18,656 bases of DNA from an uncultured Oscillospiraceae bacterium (GCA_934597125.1 CAKTQM010000032.1:1-18656); one strand, 5' to 3'; positions 1-7,673 are shown, numbered from the stretch's first letter. The notes: generated from the sequence alone by a model not told the origin. Program-made: numbers and translations.

Positions 1-133
1 CGACTTTTTTCTTTGACGCGCGGCTTCCCGATAAGCGCCCTCCTCGCGGACAGCTTTGTTAGGTTACCACACCTTTCTCCCATTGTCAACGCTTTTTTCC
101 TTGTTTTTCCATGTTTACGGGCTGACGCTTTAT

Positions 134-150
134 CATAAGCATCACTTATG
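134..150. promoter_or_regulatory. Inverted repeat resembling a LysR-type regulator box
   Basis: CATAAG and CTTATG form a perfect 6-bp inverted repeat separated by 5 bases. The inner ATAAG-N5-CTTAT matches the T-N11-A type of dyad bound by LysR-family regulators. It lies in the AT-richer region left of the T-box leader. No LysR gene is visible in the window, so the regulator and the target gene are unknown. It could serve the gene at 711 or a divergent gene beyond the left edge. Confidence 0.35.
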
Positions 151-169
151 CGAGTTTTCTGTCCCAGAC

Positions 170-181
170 GTACAATTGTAC
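170..181. repeat. Perfect 12-bp palindrome
   Basis: GTACAATTGTAC is a perfect palindrome 20 bases to the right of the LysR-like box and upstream of the T-box leader. It may be a second operator half-site pair. No function can be assigned from sequence alone, and a 12-bp palindrome can occur by chance in an AT-rich stretch. Confidence 0.3.
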
Positions 182-225
182 AACCCGTCCCTTTTCCACG
201 GGGCATATCTTGGTGATATTGTCTA

Positions 226-254
226 TTTACTTTCGCCCCACAAAGTAGTAAAGT
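226..254 (+). promoter_or_regulatory. Possible sigma-A promoter for the T-box transcript
   Basis: TTTACT at 226-231 and TAAAGT at 249-254 are separated by 17 bases and each match 4 of 6 consensus positions. They would start transcription near 261, shortly before the T-box leader begins. The match is weak; the position is the main support. Confidence 0.3.
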
Positions 255-288
255 ATCGGCAACATCATTTGAAAGCGATGAAGGACAT

Positions 289-556
289 TCAGTAAGACGC
301 CGTGGAGATCTTCCACAGAGAGCAGCCGGTGGTGCAAGGCTGCGGAGATGCGGCGTCCCAATTACCGTCCTGAGCCGCGCCCCGAAGCTCCCTGTGAGTG
401 GTAGGCGGCGACGGGTGCGCCCGATACAGCGCTGCGGATATATCACCATTTATCAATGGCTGTATCCCATGAGGCCGCGCAGGCGGCAAACTGAGGTGGT
501 ACCACGGGTTCAAGCTCGTCCTCTGTGTCCTTTTGGACGCGGAGGACGTTTTTTTA
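289..556 (+). ncRNA. T-box riboswitch leader, probable tyrosine (UAC) specifier
   Basis: The leader has the landmarks of a T-box in order. AGAGAGC followed by GGTGGTGCAA (317-339) forms the Stem I distal motif. The specifier region (354-375) leads into CCTGAGC. AGTAGG-like GGTAGGCGGCGACGG lies at 400-414. The T-box proper, GAGGTGGTACCACGG, is at 493-507, and an intrinsic terminator follows. TAC at 363-365 sits where the specifier codon is expected, six bases before GAGC, and reads tyrosine. The antiterminator bulge UGGU (497-500) would pair with a tRNA ending ACCA, which fits the A73 of bacterial tRNA-Tyr but also most other tRNAs. Uncharged tRNA is expected to favour readthrough into the lyase gene at 711. 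The T-box assignment is strong; the specifier is inferred by eye because ATT or ACC in other registers would give Ile or Thr. Confidence 0.9.
517..555 (+). terminator. T-box intrinsic terminator
   Basis: A 14-bp stem (517-530 with 535-548, outer CGTCCTC/GAGGACG, two wobble pairs in the middle) closes on a TTTT loop and is followed by seven T residues (549-555). It directly follows the T-box sequence, whose antiterminator form would compete with it. Confidence 0.92.
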
Positions 557-585
557 TTGCCCATCACGCGAAGGAGCGCAGACAT

Positions 586-639
586 ATGACAACTTTCCTG
601 AACACCAAGCGATACCCGCGGCGGCGGGACGAGAGATAA
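586..639 (+). CDS. Possible 17-codon leader peptide
   Basis: An AAGGAG at 571-576 lies nine bases before ATG 586, and the frame encodes MTTFLNTKRYPRRRDER before TAA at 637-639. It lies after the T-box terminator, so it would be translated only in readthrough transcripts. Codons 11-14 overlap GCGGCGGC (618-625), which can pair with GCCGCCGC (651-658), placing the stop codon in the loop. Translation could therefore open this hairpin. The peptide does not resemble the E. coli tryptophanase leader TnaC beyond being short and preceding a related gene. The ribosome site is good, but a 17-codon frame is easily accidental. Confidence 0.3.
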   Translation: MTTFLNTKRYPRRRDER

Positions 640-710
640 CGACACCACACGCCGCCGCTGCGCCGGCAAAAGACGCGGCAACTACTATTTTAACCAAGGA
701 GGAGCACATT

Positions 711-2159
711 ATGCCCGCCATTACATTTTACAAACACGAGCCCATCCCTATGGAGATGCACAAGGTAAAGATCGTCCAGCAGCTGCACCTGCTGCCCACG
801 GAGCAGCGGCTGCACAAGATGCGGGAGGCGGGGTTCAACACCTTCCAGCTGCACAACGGGGATATTTTCCTGGACATGCTGACGGATTCCGGCGTCAACG
901 CCATGTCCGACCGCCAACAGGCCGCCATGCTGATGGCCGATGACGCCTATGCCGGATCGGAGACCTTCTTCAAAATGCGTGCCAAATTGCAGGAGCTGTT
1001 CGGCATTGAGAACTGCCTGCCCGCCCATCAGGGCCGCGCCTGCGAAAATATTCTGGCCACGCGGTTCGTCAAGCCCGGCAACTGCGTCATCATGAATTAC
1101 CACTTCACCACCGCCAAGGCCCACATCACCCGTCTGGGCGGCCATGTGGCGGAACTGGTGAAAAAAGAAGGACTGGAGAGCCGCAGCACCCTGCCCTTCA
1201 AAGGCGACATTGATCTGGAGGCGCTGGAGGCCTGCATCCAACAGGAGACGCCCGCCAACATCCCCTTTGTCCGTCTGGAGGCCGGCACCAACCTGATCGG
1301 CGGACAGCCCATCTCCTACGCCAACATGAAGGCGGCCACGGATATCTGCCGCCGCCACGGACTGCTGACAGTGCTGGACGCCTCGCTTTTGCAGGACAAC
1401 CTGTACTTCATCAAGACCCGCGAGGCGGGCATGCAGGACAAGAGCGTGCGGGAGATCACCCGCATGGTGGCCGACCTGTTCGACATCATCTACTTCTCCG
1501 CGCGGAAGTTCGGCTTTGCCCGGGGCGGGGCGATTCTGGTACGGGACAAGGCGCTGTTCCACTCCACGGAGGATCTGATCCCCATGTTTGAGGGCTTCCT
1601 CACCTACGGCGGCATGTCGGTAAAGGAGATGGAGGCCATGACGGTGGGCTTTGAGGAGAGCATGGACATGGACGTGATCTCTCAGGGGCCGCAGTTCATC
1701 GACTACTGCGTGAAGCGGCTGGATGAATACGGCGTGCCGGTCATCACCCCCGGCGGCGGTCTGGGCGCCCACATCGACGTGAAGGAATTCCTGCCCCACG
1801 TGCCCCAAAGCCAGTACTCCGCCGGTGCCCTGTCCTGCGCACTGTACATCTGCGGCGGCATCCGCGGCATGGAGCGCGGCACTCTCTCCGAGGAGCGGGA
1901 GCCGGACGGCACCGAGCGCATCGCCAGCATGGAGCTGCTGCGGCTGGCCTTCCCCCGTCGGGTCTTCACCCTGTCCCAGACGGAATACGTCATCGACCGC
2001 GTCAAGTGGCTGTTCGACCACCGCCATCTGGTAGGCGGCCTGCGGTTTGTCCACGAGCCCGCCACCCTGCGGTTCTTCACCGGCGTGCTGGAGCCCATCG
2101 GCGACTGGCCGGAACAACTGGCCGCGGCCTACAGAGCGGATTTCGGCGAGGAGCAGTAA
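711..2159 (+). CDS. Beta-eliminating lyase, tyrosine phenol-lyase/tryptophanase family, divergent
   Basis: This 482-residue fold-type I PLP protein aligns end to end with tyrosine phenol-lyase (about 456 residues), which splits tyrosine to phenol, pyruvate and ammonia reversibly. ATG 711 is chosen because AAGGAGGAG ends six bases before it; the frame runs open further upstream but through the terminator. Seen: LTDSG (58-61), DDAYAGSE with Tyr80, QGR (107-109), HFTT with Phe132 and Thr133, Asn194, Asp223, Lys266 as the PLP lysine in SARKFGFARGG, SMERG-like GMERG with Arg389, and Arg411 in LLRLAFPRR for the substrate carboxylate. Phe132, Thr133 and Arg389 match the positions I recall as tyrosine-selective in the Citrobacter enzyme, favouring TPL over tryptophanase. 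Odd: the usual Lys-Lys-Asp is Arg-Lys-Phe, and the Arg expected three residues after Asp223 is Leu226. It is a single-gene unit under a T-box. True activity is uncertain. Confidence 0.9.
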   Translation: MPAITFYKHEPIPMEMHKVKIVQQLHLLPTEQRLHKMREAGFNTFQLHNGDIFLDMLTDSGVNAMSDRQQAAMLMADDAYAGSETFFKMRAKLQELFGIENCLPAHQGRACENILATRFVKPGNCVIMNYHFTTAKAHITRLGGHVAELVKKEGLESRSTLPFKGDIDLEALEACIQQETPANIPFVRLEAGTNLIGGQPISYANMKAATDICRRHGLLTVLDASLLQDNLYFIKTREAGMQDKSVREITRMVADLFDIIYFSARKFGFARGGAILVRDKALFHSTEDLIPMFEGFLTYGGMSVKEMEAMTVGFEESMDMDVISQGPQFIDYCVKRLDEYGVPVITPGGGLGAHIDVKEFLPHVPQSQYSAGALSCALYICGGIRGMERGTLSEEREPDGTERIASMELLRLAFPRRVFTLSQTEYVIDRVKWLFDHRHLVGGLRFVHEPATLRFFTGVLEPIGDWPEQLAAAYRADFGEEQ

Positions 2160-2184
2160 GACGAAACGATACAATAAACCATTC

Positions 2185-2261
2185 GTAGGGGCGGGCGACT
2201 CTGCCCGCCCTGTCGATGGCTGTATGGCTACTTGCGGGCGGAGAGAGTCGTCCGCCCCTAC
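2185..2261. repeat. Short palindromic element, family A, copy 1
   Basis: A 77-bp element bounded by 18-base terminal inverted repeats (GTAGGGGCGG at the left, CCGCCCCTAC at the right) with one G/A mismatch. It lies between the lyase stop and the bidirectional terminator. The same termini recur at 7708-7821 and 17527-17607, so this is a dispersed MITE-like family with no coding capacity. Confidence 0.85.
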
Positions 2262-2266
2262 AACTG

Positions 2267-2303
2267 AAAAAAAGGATGCAGCCGAAAGGCTGCATCCTTT
2301 TTT
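2267..2303. terminator. Bidirectional intrinsic terminator
   Basis: GGATGCAGCC (2274-2283) and GGCTGCATCC (2288-2297) pair over a GAAA tetraloop, with seven A residues on the left and six T residues on the right. It serves the lyase gene on the plus strand and the convergent GNAT-nitroreductase gene, whose TGA is at 2305-2303 on the minus strand. Confidence 0.95.
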
Positions 2304-3346
2304 CACTCCGTATACTCGTTGAACCACGCACGGGTCTCGAAGGGCTTTTTCATCTTCAGCTTCACCGGCTCCTCCGCCGGTATGCCCACAGGCAACAGCC
2401 CCTTCAGCTGATAGCGCTCCGGCATGCCCGCCACTGCCGCCAGCTCCGCCGCGCAGTCCCGCACGTTGCCCTGATACCAGCAGCTTTCGTACCCCAGCGC
2501 CTTAATGGCCAGCAGCATATTCTCCATGGCGGCGGCGAAATCCTCCACATGGTAGAAGTATCCGTCGGCGGCCATCACCTCCTGCGCGAACACCATGACG
2601 AAAGCCGGTGCGCTCTGGCAGGAGGGCCGCTGGAAGATCGCCCTGACCGCCCGTACCTTTTCCGGATCGTCCACCGCCACAAAGGCGGTGGTCTGACGGT
2701 TGCAGCCGGAGGGCGCGGCAGCGCCCGCCCTGAGGATCAGTTCGAGATCATGGCGCGGCACAGGAATGTCACGGAACGCGCCCCGATAGCTGGAGCGGTC
2801 AAAGATCGTATTGAGAACAGCATTACCGCAGTCGGTCTTTTCGGCGCCCTCCGCTGCCGGCAGCGCCTTTTCCCTGCGGATACCCCTGTAGGGGCCGTCC
2901 TCACAGGTTCCGGCGGGCAGATAGCCCATCGTTTCATAGTAGCTGTTCAAAAAGGCGTTGTCCACGGCGCAGTCCAGCCGCATAAAGCGCTTGCCATGCC
3001 CCACGGCAAGCTTTTCCGCCTGCGCCAGCAGCTCACGGCCCGCACCCTTCACCGCCGGATCGGTAACCAGATTATGGACATAGTAAGCGGGAGAACCGGC
3101 CCGATCCAACCACCGGTCGTCGCTTTGCAGCAGAACGACAGCACCCGCCACACGGCTGTCCGCCAGCACATAGAGATTGCCCAGTTCCCGCTGCTGCTGA
3201 TAGTATGTTTTGGGGTATTCGTTCAGATAATCCGTGTCATTCCACTGGCGGATATTCTGCCGGTTCATCCAGTCTACCCGCTGTTCAAACAGAGTGAATA
3301 CGGCGTCGATATCACCGGCCGCCGCGGGACGAAGTATGTAAGCCAT
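2303..3346 (-). CDS. GNAT acetyltransferase-nitroreductase fusion protein
   Basis: One continuous 347-residue frame holds two domains. Residues 1-160 are a GNAT N-acetyltransferase: ILRPA start, HNLVTDPAVKGAGREL (91-106) as the acetyl-CoA pyrophosphate loop, and the C-terminal AFLNSYYETMGY. Residues 176-347 are a short FMN nitroreductase: RSSYRGAF (184-191), APSGCNRQ (211-218) for FMN binding, and an internal ALGYESCWYQG. A 15-residue Ala/Glu-rich linker joins them. ATG 3346 has GAGGAGGAAA upstream. The gene begins only about 30 bases after the hairpin that ends the HAD gene, so it may be read partly by readthrough. Substrates of both halves are unknown. A sequencing error joining two genes is unlikely because the frame is intact and no start site with a ribosome site is evident at the junction. 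Confidence 0.9.
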   Translation of the reverse strand: MAYILRPAAAGDIDAVFTLFEQRVDWMNRQNIRQWNDTDYLNEYPKTYYQQQRELGNLYVLADSRVAGAVVLLQSDDRWLDRAGSPAYYVHNLVTDPAVKGAGRELLAQAEKLAVGHGKRFMRLDCAVDNAFLNSYYETMGYLPAGTCEDGPYRGIRREKALPAAEGAEKTDCGNAVLNTIFDRSSYRGAFRDIPVPRHDLELILRAGAAAPSGCNRQTTAFVAVDDPEKVRAVRAIFQRPSCQSAPAFVMVFAQEVMAADGYFYHVEDFAAAMENMLLAIKALGYESCWYQGNVRDCAAELAAVAGMPERYQLKGLLPVGIPAEEPVKLKMKKPFETRAWFNEYTE

Positions 3347-3375
3347 GGTCGTTTCCTCCTCTTTCTTTTTATAGA

Positions 3376-3401
3376 AAGGCCATCCTCCGCAGGATGGCCT
3401 T
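3376..3401 (-). terminator. Hairpin after the HAD gene
   Basis: GGCCATCCT (3378-3386) and AGGATGGCC (3391-3399) form a perfect 9-bp stem with a four-base loop. Read on the minus strand, it is followed by TTTCTAT, a weak U-tract, so termination may be partial and allow readthrough into the GNAT-nitroreductase gene. Confidence 0.7.
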
Positions 3402-3404
3402 CAT

Positions 3405-4085
3405 TTATACAATATCATACAGTTGCCGCAGGTCGTCGATCTCATAGTCGATGCGCAGGCCGTCGGGGCGGGGCGTGTGGTTGGGATTGTACCAGCAGCA
3501 GGGCAGGCCGTAGTTGTTGGCGCCCCGGATGTCGCTGGAGATGCTGTCGCCGATCACCAGGCAGTTGTCTCTGGTGATGCCGTCGATATGGGCGAATACA
3601 TAGTCAAAGTACGCAGGCGAAGGCTTGGCGGCGCCCGCCTCCTCGCTGATGAAGGCGGCGGTAATATCGGGAACGATGGGGCTCTTTGCCAGACGCCCCC
3701 GCTGGACGGAGGCCACCGCGTTGGTGACAAGATACAGCTTGTGGCTGCGGGCCAGGGTATGGCACACCTCCTGGGCGCAGGGCAGCATGAAGGCGCACTG
3801 GCTCAGGGTATGGAGATGCAGGGCGTTGCAGCCCTCCGCGTCCCGCTCCAGCCCCATGGCCGACAGGAAGTTGCGGAAACGCTGCACCACCAGAAACTCC
3901 TTGCTGCACTCGCCCCGGTCAAAGGCCGCCCACATCTCGTTGTTGCAGCGCTCATACAGCCGGAAGGTCTCGTCGCTGTCGGGGATGTCGAACTGGCGGC
4001 ACACAGCGTGGAACGCCTCACGGTTGGCTTGGTCGAAATTGAACAGGGTGTTATCCGCGTCAAACAGTAAGTAGGGGTATTTCAT
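3405..4085 (-). CDS. HAD hydrolase, YjjG/YfnB-type nucleotidase
   Basis: A 226-residue haloacid dehalogenase phosphatase, normal length for the YjjG/YfnB group, whose members dephosphorylate nucleoside monophosphates including non-canonical ones. The four HAD motifs are present: DADNT (Asp9 nucleophile, Asp11 acid/base), LVTNA for motif II, the Lys in AAKPSP for motif III, and GDSISSD for motif IV. A helical cap lies between motifs I and II. The longer frame starting at 4232 is rejected: ATG 4085 has AAGGAAG upstream and places the first motif at the normal position. It is the last gene of the clpE operon, 11 bases after the flavodoxin/ferredoxin gene. The substrate is not predictable; it could be a house-cleaning phosphatase. 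Confidence 0.9.
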   Translation of the reverse strand: MKYPYLLFDADNTLFNFDQANREAFHAVCRQFDIPDSDETFRLYERCNNEMWAAFDRGECSKEFLVVQRFRNFLSAMGLERDAEGCNALHLHTLSQCAFMLPCAQEVCHTLARSHKLYLVTNAVASVQRGRLAKSPIVPDITAAFISEEAGAAKPSPAYFDYVFAHIDGITRDNCLVIGDSISSDIRGANNYGLPCCWYNPNHTPRPDGLRIDYEIDDLRQLYDIV

Positions 4086-4096
4086 CGTCGCTTCCT

Positions 4097-4915
4097 TTAT
4101 ACAAATAATGCGTTTTCCGCCGGACGGGCGTAGACTTCCTCCAGCTCCCTCTTGTGATAGAGATAGCCCGGATCGTCGTAATACTTGGCGCCGGTAGGAC
4201 AGCCCTTGACGCAGGCGCAGCACTTGATGCACACGCCGGTCACCCGGGACGGGTCATTGGGGTCGATGCTGCCCATGGGACAGTGGGCGGCGCACCAGCC
4301 GCAATTGCCGCATTTGCTCCTGTCCGTTTTAGGCTTCACCTTCAGGATATTGATAGGGTTCCCATGGCGGTCGCGGGGGGTGTAATAGGGCCGGAGGGGG
4401 TCGCAGCCGCCCACGGTGACAGGCGCGGTATCCCCCGCCGCCAGTTTGGCGGCGATACGGTCGGCGAAAGCGTCCATCTCCGCCATATCGGCGTCGTTGG
4501 GACGGCCGGCGCCCAGCGTGCGGGAGAAGCTGTGCTCTCCCACAAAGGCCGCGCCCGCCACGCAGGCAAAGCCGTTGGCCGCCAGCAGCTTTGACAGCTC
4601 CATCAGTGCGTCATCATAATTCCGGTTGCCGAACAGCACCACAGGGACGGCCAGCGCGCCCGCGCCATGCACCATATCCCGCAGATACGGCATCAGCAGA
4701 TTGGGCACCCGCCCCGCATAGGTGGGACAGCCCACCACCGCCAGATCACCGGCGGGGATAGTCAGTTCCCTCCCCCGCGCGTCCGGCAGGGTATAGCTGT
4801 ACTCGGCATACTGTGCCCCCAGCTTGTCCGCCAGACGGCGGGCAATGCGGCGCACAGTCCTCTCCGTGGTGCCGGTGCCGCTGAACCAGACGGCATGAAC
4901 AGTGGAAACGGGCAT
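4097..4915 (-). CDS. EFR1-type flavodoxin/2[4Fe-4S] ferredoxin fusion
   Basis: A 272-residue cytoplasmic electron carrier. Residues 1-160 are a flavodoxin-like domain with the FMN phosphate loop SGTGTTERT (12-20) and GCPTYAGRVP (62-71). Residues 195-245 carry two CxxCxxCxxxCP clusters: Cys202, 205, 208, 212 and Cys229, 232, 235, 239. This combination of flavodoxin and bacterial ferredoxin is the EFR1 family, common in anaerobic Firmicutes; redox partners are unknown. ATG 4915 is chosen over an in-frame ATG at 4948 because AGGAGGGGG lies just before it and the earlier start would overlap the preceding gene. The neighbour upstream stops 29 bases away and the HAD gene starts 11 bases after it, so they are co-transcribed. 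Confidence 0.92.
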   Translation of the reverse strand: MPVSTVHAVWFSGTGTTERTVRRIARRLADKLGAQYAEYSYTLPDARGRELTIPAGDLAVVGCPTYAGRVPNLLMPYLRDMVHGAGALAVPVVLFGNRNYDDALMELSKLLAANGFACVAGAAFVGEHSFSRTLGAGRPNDADMAEMDAFADRIAAKLAAGDTAPVTVGGCDPLRPYYTPRDRHGNPINILKVKPKTDRSKCGNCGWCAAHCPMGSIDPNDPSRVTGVCIKCCACVKGCPTGAKYYDDPGYLYHKRELEEVYARPAENALFV

Positions 4916-4944
4916 CGTACCCCCTCCTTCCTTCATTCGGCCTG

Positions 4945-5154
4945 TCAAACCTGAAAATCCTCCGGCGACAGGCTGGCGGTGTTCAGTTCCGCGGGCCGGG
5001 GCGGCACGCGGCGCATGGGATCATAGCGGAAGGCGGGGCACTTGTCCCCCTCCGCCACCACGCCCCGCTTGACGCAGGCCACGCGGCAGTCGTCAATGCG
5101 TGCGCCGCGGGCGCAATAGGCGCAGCGGGGTTCGATATTTTTCCGGAACAGCAC
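4945..5154 (-). CDS. Conserved small Cys-rich protein of unknown function
   Basis: A 69-residue protein beginning LFRKNIEPRCAYCARG, with further Cys at DDCRVACVK and GDKCPAFRYDPMRRVPPRP. The spacing of five Cys residues suggests a small metal-binding fold. I recognise the overall pattern (IEPRC-YC ... KC--F-YDP--R-PPRP) as a small uncharacterised protein recurring in Clostridia, but know no function. It starts with GTG at 5154, preceded by AAGGAGAGGTGAG, because no ATG is available in the frame. It sits 29 bases after the clpE stop and 29 bases before the flavodoxin/ferredoxin start, in a tight operon. Confidence 0.85.
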   Translation of the reverse strand: MLFRKNIEPRCAYCARGARIDDCRVACVKRGVVAEGDKCPAFRYDPMRRVPPRPAELNTASLSPEDFQV

Positions 5155-5183
5155 GGTCTCTCACCTCTCCTTTATCAGTCGTG

Positions 5184-7511
5184 TCACAGGCTGTAGAGCT
5201 TGATCTCCCCATCCTCGGCGGTGGCCTTCAGTTGGGTGACGGGATGCTCGAATGCGTCGATGATCTGGTTTGCCATGGGATCCTCCAGCTCCTTCTGGAT
5301 ACAGCGGCGGAGGTTCCGCGCGCCGTATGCGGCGGAATAGGACTTTTTCACCAGCACATCCACCACGGCGTCGTCATACATAAAGCCGAAGCCCTTGTCC
5401 GCCAGCGAGACCTTCAACTCGTCCAGCATAATGCGGGCGATGGCGCGGAAGTTCTCCTCGGTCAGCTGGTGGAAGTAAATGACCTCGTCCACGCGGTTGA
5501 TGAATTCGGGCCGCAGGAAATCCCGCAGGGCCTTCATGACCCGCTCCTTCCCCTGTTCGCTGCCGGATTTACCGAAGCCCACCGCGCCGACAGCCTTGTC
5601 GGAGCCGGCGTTGGAGGTCATGACGATGACCGTATTCTCGAAATTCACCTTGCGGCCGTGGGCGTCGGTGATCTGGCCGTCGTCCAGGATCTGCAGCAGC
5701 ACGTTCAGCACATCGGGATGGGCCTTTTCGATCTCGTCGAACAGCACCACGGAGTAGGGCTTGCGGCGGATCTTCTCCGTCAGCTGGCCCGCCTCGTCAT
5801 AGCCCACGTAGCCCGGAGGGCTGCCCACGATGCGGGAGACGGAGTGCTTCTCCATGAATTCCGACATATCCAGCCGGATCAGGCTCTCCGGCGCGTTAAA
5901 CAGGTCGTCGGCCAGCTGCTTCACCAGCTCCGTCTTGCCCACGCCGGTACTGCCCACAAAGATGAAACTGACGGGCTTGTGCTTGGGACTGATGCCCACG
6001 CGGTTGCGGCGGATGGCGGCGGCCACGGCGGCCACAGCCTCATCCTGCCCCACGATGTGTTTTTTCAGGCGGTTCTCCAGCTGGCTCAGTCGCTGGAACT
6101 CCTCTTCCTTGATCTTGCTGGCGGGGATCTTCGTCCACATTTCAATGACCCGGGCGATGTTGTCCATGGTCAGGGTGGGGGTGCCCTTCGCCTTGATGGT
6201 TTCCAGCTCCTGCTGCAGGCGGATCTGCTCGCTGCGCAGCTGGGCGATGCGGGCGTAGCGCTGATCCATCTGCTCGGGACTCTGCTCCTCCTCCGGCGCT
6301 TCGGAGGAAAGCGTCTCCTGCTCGGTGGCGATGGCGGAGAGCTGCTGCTCCAGCTCCATGCGGCGGTTGATGTCCGCGTCGTGCAGGTTCATGTCGGAAC
6401 ATGCCTCGTCGATCAGGTCGATGGCCTTGTCGGGCAAATACCGGTCGGTGATATACCGCTCGGACAGCTGCACCGCCTGCCGCAGCACGCCATCGGGGAT
6501 GGACACGCCGTGGAACTGCTCGTAGTAGTGGGCGATGCCGCGAAGGATCTTCAAGGTGTCCTCGATATTGGGCTCGTTGACGGTGACGGGCTGGAAACGG
6601 CGCTCCAGCGCGGTGTCCTTCTCGATATGCTTGCGGTATTCGTTGAAGGTGGTGGCGCCGATCACCTGGATCTCGCCGCGGCTCAGGGCGGGTTTGAGAA
6701 TGTTGGCGGCGTTCATGCTGCCCTCGGCGTCCCCCGCGCCCACGATGTTGTGTACCTCGTCAATAACCAGAATGATATTGCCGGCCTTGCGGATCTCCTC
6801 GATCAGGCCCTTCATGCGGCTTTCAAACTGGCCGCGGAACTGGGTGCCCGCCACCAGCGCCGTCAGGTCAAGGAGATAGACCTCCTTATCCCGCAGCTTG
6901 AAGGGCACCTGTCCGGCGGCAATGCGCTGGGCCAGACCCTCGGCAATGGCGGTCTTGCCCACGCCGGGCTCACCGATGAGGCAGGGGTTGTTCTTCTGGC
7001 GGCGGTTCAATATCTGCACCACCCGCTCGATCTCCTGCTCACGGCCGATGACGGCGTCCAGCTTGCCCTGGCGGGCCCGCTGGGAGAGGTTGATGCAGTA
7101 GTTATCCAGAAACTTCCGCTTCTTCTCGGTCTTGCGGCCGCCGTTATTGGGGGCGGCATTGCCCTCGACCGGCTGCTGGGGCTGGGCGGGGGGATTGCTG
7201 CCGCTGAACAGGCGGTTCAGGAAGGGGAAGGTGGCGGTCTTGCCGCTCTCCTCATCGTCGTCGCCGTCGTCCTCGGTCTCCGGCAGTTCTTCCGCACCGC
7301 CGAAGGCCTGCATCATCTCGTTGGAGATGTTGTCCAGATCCTCCGGCGTGATGCCCATGCGCTTCATCATCTCGTCCACCTGGGGCAGACCCAGCTGGGC
7401 GGCGCATTTCAGGCACAGGCCCTCGTTGACCTGTTCGTTCTTCTCGTTGAGGCGGGAGATAAACACCACCGCCACGTTTTTCTTACATCTGGAACAAAGA
7501 GTAGGCTGCAT
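5184..7511 (-). CDS. clpE: Clp ATPase unfoldase, ClpE-like with N-terminal zinc finger
   Basis: A 775-residue Hsp100 protein that unfolds substrates for the ClpP protease. The N-terminus has CSRC (6-9) and CLKC (33-36), a zinc finger as in Bacillus ClpE, instead of the ClpN double repeat of ClpC. An acidic, low-complexity linker covers about 77-130. AAA module 1 has Walker A GEPGVGKT (180-187) and Walker B ILVIDE (247-252). A coiled-coil middle domain spans about 385-453. AAA module 2 has Walker A GSTGVGKT (520-527) and Walker B VVLFDE (598-603). VGF (644-646) is the ClpP-docking tripeptide. ATG 7511 has GGAGG eight bases upstream; the in-frame ATG at 7544 has none. It heads an operon with the small Cys-rich protein, the EFR1-type carrier and the HAD phosphatase. 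I see no clear CtsR operator upstream. Confidence 0.93.
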   Translation of the reverse strand: MQPTLCSRCKKNVAVVFISRLNEKNEQVNEGLCLKCAAQLGLPQVDEMMKRMGITPEDLDNISNEMMQAFGGAEELPETEDDGDDDEESGKTATFPFLNRLFSGSNPPAQPQQPVEGNAAPNNGGRKTEKKRKFLDNYCINLSQRARQGKLDAVIGREQEIERVVQILNRRQKNNPCLIGEPGVGKTAIAEGLAQRIAAGQVPFKLRDKEVYLLDLTALVAGTQFRGQFESRMKGLIEEIRKAGNIILVIDEVHNIVGAGDAEGSMNAANILKPALSRGEIQVIGATTFNEYRKHIEKDTALERRFQPVTVNEPNIEDTLKILRGIAHYYEQFHGVSIPDGVLRQAVQLSERYITDRYLPDKAIDLIDEACSDMNLHDADINRRMELEQQLSAIATEQETLSSEAPEEEQSPEQMDQRYARIAQLRSEQIRLQQELETIKAKGTPTLTMDNIARVIEMWTKIPASKIKEEEFQRLSQLENRLKKHIVGQDEAVAAVAAAIRRNRVGISPKHKPVSFIFVGSTGVGKTELVKQLADDLFNAPESLIRLDMSEFMEKHSVSRIVGSPPGYVGYDEAGQLTEKIRRKPYSVVLFDEIEKAHPDVLNVLLQILDDGQITDAHGRKVNFENTVIVMTSNAGSDKAVGAVGFGKSGSEQGKERVMKALRDFLRPEFINRVDEVIYFHQLTEENFRAIARIMLDELKVSLADKGFGFMYDDAVVDVLVKKSYSAAYGARNLRRCIQKELEDPMANQIIDAFEHPVTQLKATAEDGEIKLYSL

Positions 7512-7599
7512 ATGGTTCCTCCAATTCGAAACTGGCGTGAGCATTTCGCGCTCATAGCCAATAGATTGCAGTTTTCAGGGTAGTTTTGCATTATTTCGC

Positions 7600-7673
7600 G
7601 GCGGCCTGAGGGCAGGCCGCCCTACAACGGTCTATCGCACTTATTTCGTAGGGCAGGGTGCCCTCACCCCGCC
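7600..7673. repeat. Remnants related to repeat family A
   Basis: GGCGGCCT and AGGCCGCC (7600-7607, 7614-7621) form an 8-bp hairpin followed by CTAC, like the right end of a family A element. At 7648 GTAGGGCAGGGTGCCC looks like a left end. The two point away from one another, so they are probably truncated or diverged copies. With the copy at 7708-7821 they fill most of the 380-bp gap between cvpA and clpE. Confidence 0.55.

Noticed and set aside
1..138. Frame open from the left edge to TAA at 136-138, 45 codons
   Set aside because: It could be the 3' end of a gene outside the window, but the residues do not match any family I can name and its start cannot be seen.
56..295. 79-codon plus-strand frame at the left end
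   Set aside because: No ribosome site, begins with TTG, no recognisable family, and overlaps the predicted promoter and the start of the T-box leader.
690..2327. Minus-strand open frame of 545 codons
   Set aside because: Antisense shadow of the lyase gene, running through the terminator and a family A repeat; no family resemblance.
5100..7583. Plus-strand open frame of 827 codons
   Set aside because: It is antisense to the clpE-like gene, which has full domain motifs and a ribosome site; the frame is open only because of high GC and is of low complexity.
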